Below are positions 63,732-64,000 of a stretch of 64,000 bases of DNA, one piece after another; position 1 is the stretch's first letter, and the number at the start of each line of letters is the position of its first letter. The translations under genes were made by a program, and so were the position numbers. Under the pieces are notes generated by a model. The model saw only the letters and a list, made by a program, of their open reading frames with translations. It made no database searches and was not told the origin of the DNA. The DNA is taken from assembly GCA_022701365.1 (NCBI GenBank), contig JAKUHH010000154.1, positions 1 through 64,000 on the forward strand. The letters are read 5' to 3'. Source of the stretch: Mycocentrospora acerina. Lineage: Eukaryota; Ascomycota; Dothideomycetes; Pleosporales.

Positions 63732-64000
63732 ATGGACAACTGGCGTGACCCCTGGGCCGACGACGGCCACGCCGACGACAGGCCCTCCGACAAAGGCCAC
63801 GTCGCGTCGCCGCCGCCGCCGCTACCGCACGCTCCCGCCCCGGCCCCCGTGCTCTTGAATGCCTTTGTCGACGACGCCGGCTGGGGGAGCTCCGACGGCA
63901 GTGCCCTCGGCCGCTGGGCCACGTCGCCGCCAGACGCAACGCCGCCGCTGGCCGGGTGGAGCACCGCCGAGCACACGCCCAGCAGTGCGCGGTGGGACAT
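63732..64000 (+). CDS. N-terminus of an unknown protein, cut by right edge
   Basis: ATG 63732 opens a frame that stays open to the window end (89 codons plus 2 nt). It begins MDNWRDPWADDGHADD, followed by a Pro/Ala-rich stretch and then VLLNAFVDDAGWGSSDG and ALGRWATSPP. Repeated acidic-aromatic DPWADD/GWGSSD patches are seen at the start of several fungal proteins, but I cannot name a family. It is divergent from the OB-fold gene. No intron is needed in the visible part. Confidence 0.6.
   Translation, partial: MDNWRDPWADDGHADDRPSDKGHVASPPPPLPHAPAPAPVLLNAFVDDAGWGSSDGSALGRWATSPPDATPPLAGWSTAEHTPSSARWD

Noticed and set aside
62643..63800. 385-aa minus-strand frame
   Set aside because: Arg/Pro/Gly-rich shadow of the OB-fold gene in high-GC DNA, crossing its start codon without any domain.

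Overview
The window is nuclear DNA of a filamentous ascomycete (Pezizomycotina; a Dothideomycete is my best guess, not proven). The basis is many short GT-AG introns of about 47-60 nt with TNCTRAC-like branch sites, fungus-specific families (Zn(II)2Cys6 regulator, DUF3405, MIM1, UGO1, GH51/CE1 secreted enzymes), and a transposon carrying the C-to-T/G-to-A scars of repeat-induced point mutation (RIP). I rebuilt 24 complete genes and one gene cut by the right edge, with splice sites checked for phase by hand. I found no tRNA, rRNA or CRISPR.

Left part, about 1-27.5 kb (AT-richer, looser spacing, accessory in character): a RIP-ruined pogo/Fot1-type transposon runs off the left edge and ends about 70 bp before a YIH1/IMPACT gene. 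Then come a Zn2Cys6 regulator and an amidohydrolase (both minus), a 253-bp TA-flanked MITE, a P450, a CobW-type GTPase and a class I terpene synthase (all plus). Regulator, P450 and terpene synthase make a plausible small terpenoid cluster. A tail-to-tail pair of hemicellulose enzymes follows (GH51 arabinofuranosidase and CE1 acetylxylan esterase), each with an XlnR-type GGCTAAA upstream. Next are an MFS monocarboxylate-type transporter, a periplasmic-binding-protein-fold protein with a mitochondrial-like leader, and a flavin monooxygenase head-to-head with it.

Right part, about 27.8-64 kb (GC-richer, tightly packed, housekeeping): UGO1 and YAH1 head-to-head, RRP15 and SRP54 head-to-head, a conserved-looking unknown, a DUF3405 membrane protein, SHP1/p47 and MIM1 head-to-head, OXA1, a KDM5-type H3K4 demethylase head-to-head with SLX1, thymidylate kinase tail-to-tail with SLX1 (7 bp apart), an assembly gap between C runs, glucosidase II alpha head-to-head with nucleoside diphosphate kinase, a large Pot1/Cdc13-like OB-fold protein, and the start of an unknown gene.

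Notable extras: three GC-AG introns among 39 (YAH1, SHP1, thymidylate kinase), a competing acceptor inside the Walker A loop of the CobW gene, a second exon of MIM1 that a simple reading-frame scan would miss, and two probable non-autonomous palindromic elements. No wholly new system is proven. The best candidates for novelty are the terpene synthase neighbourhood and the transporter/binding-protein/monooxygenase trio.
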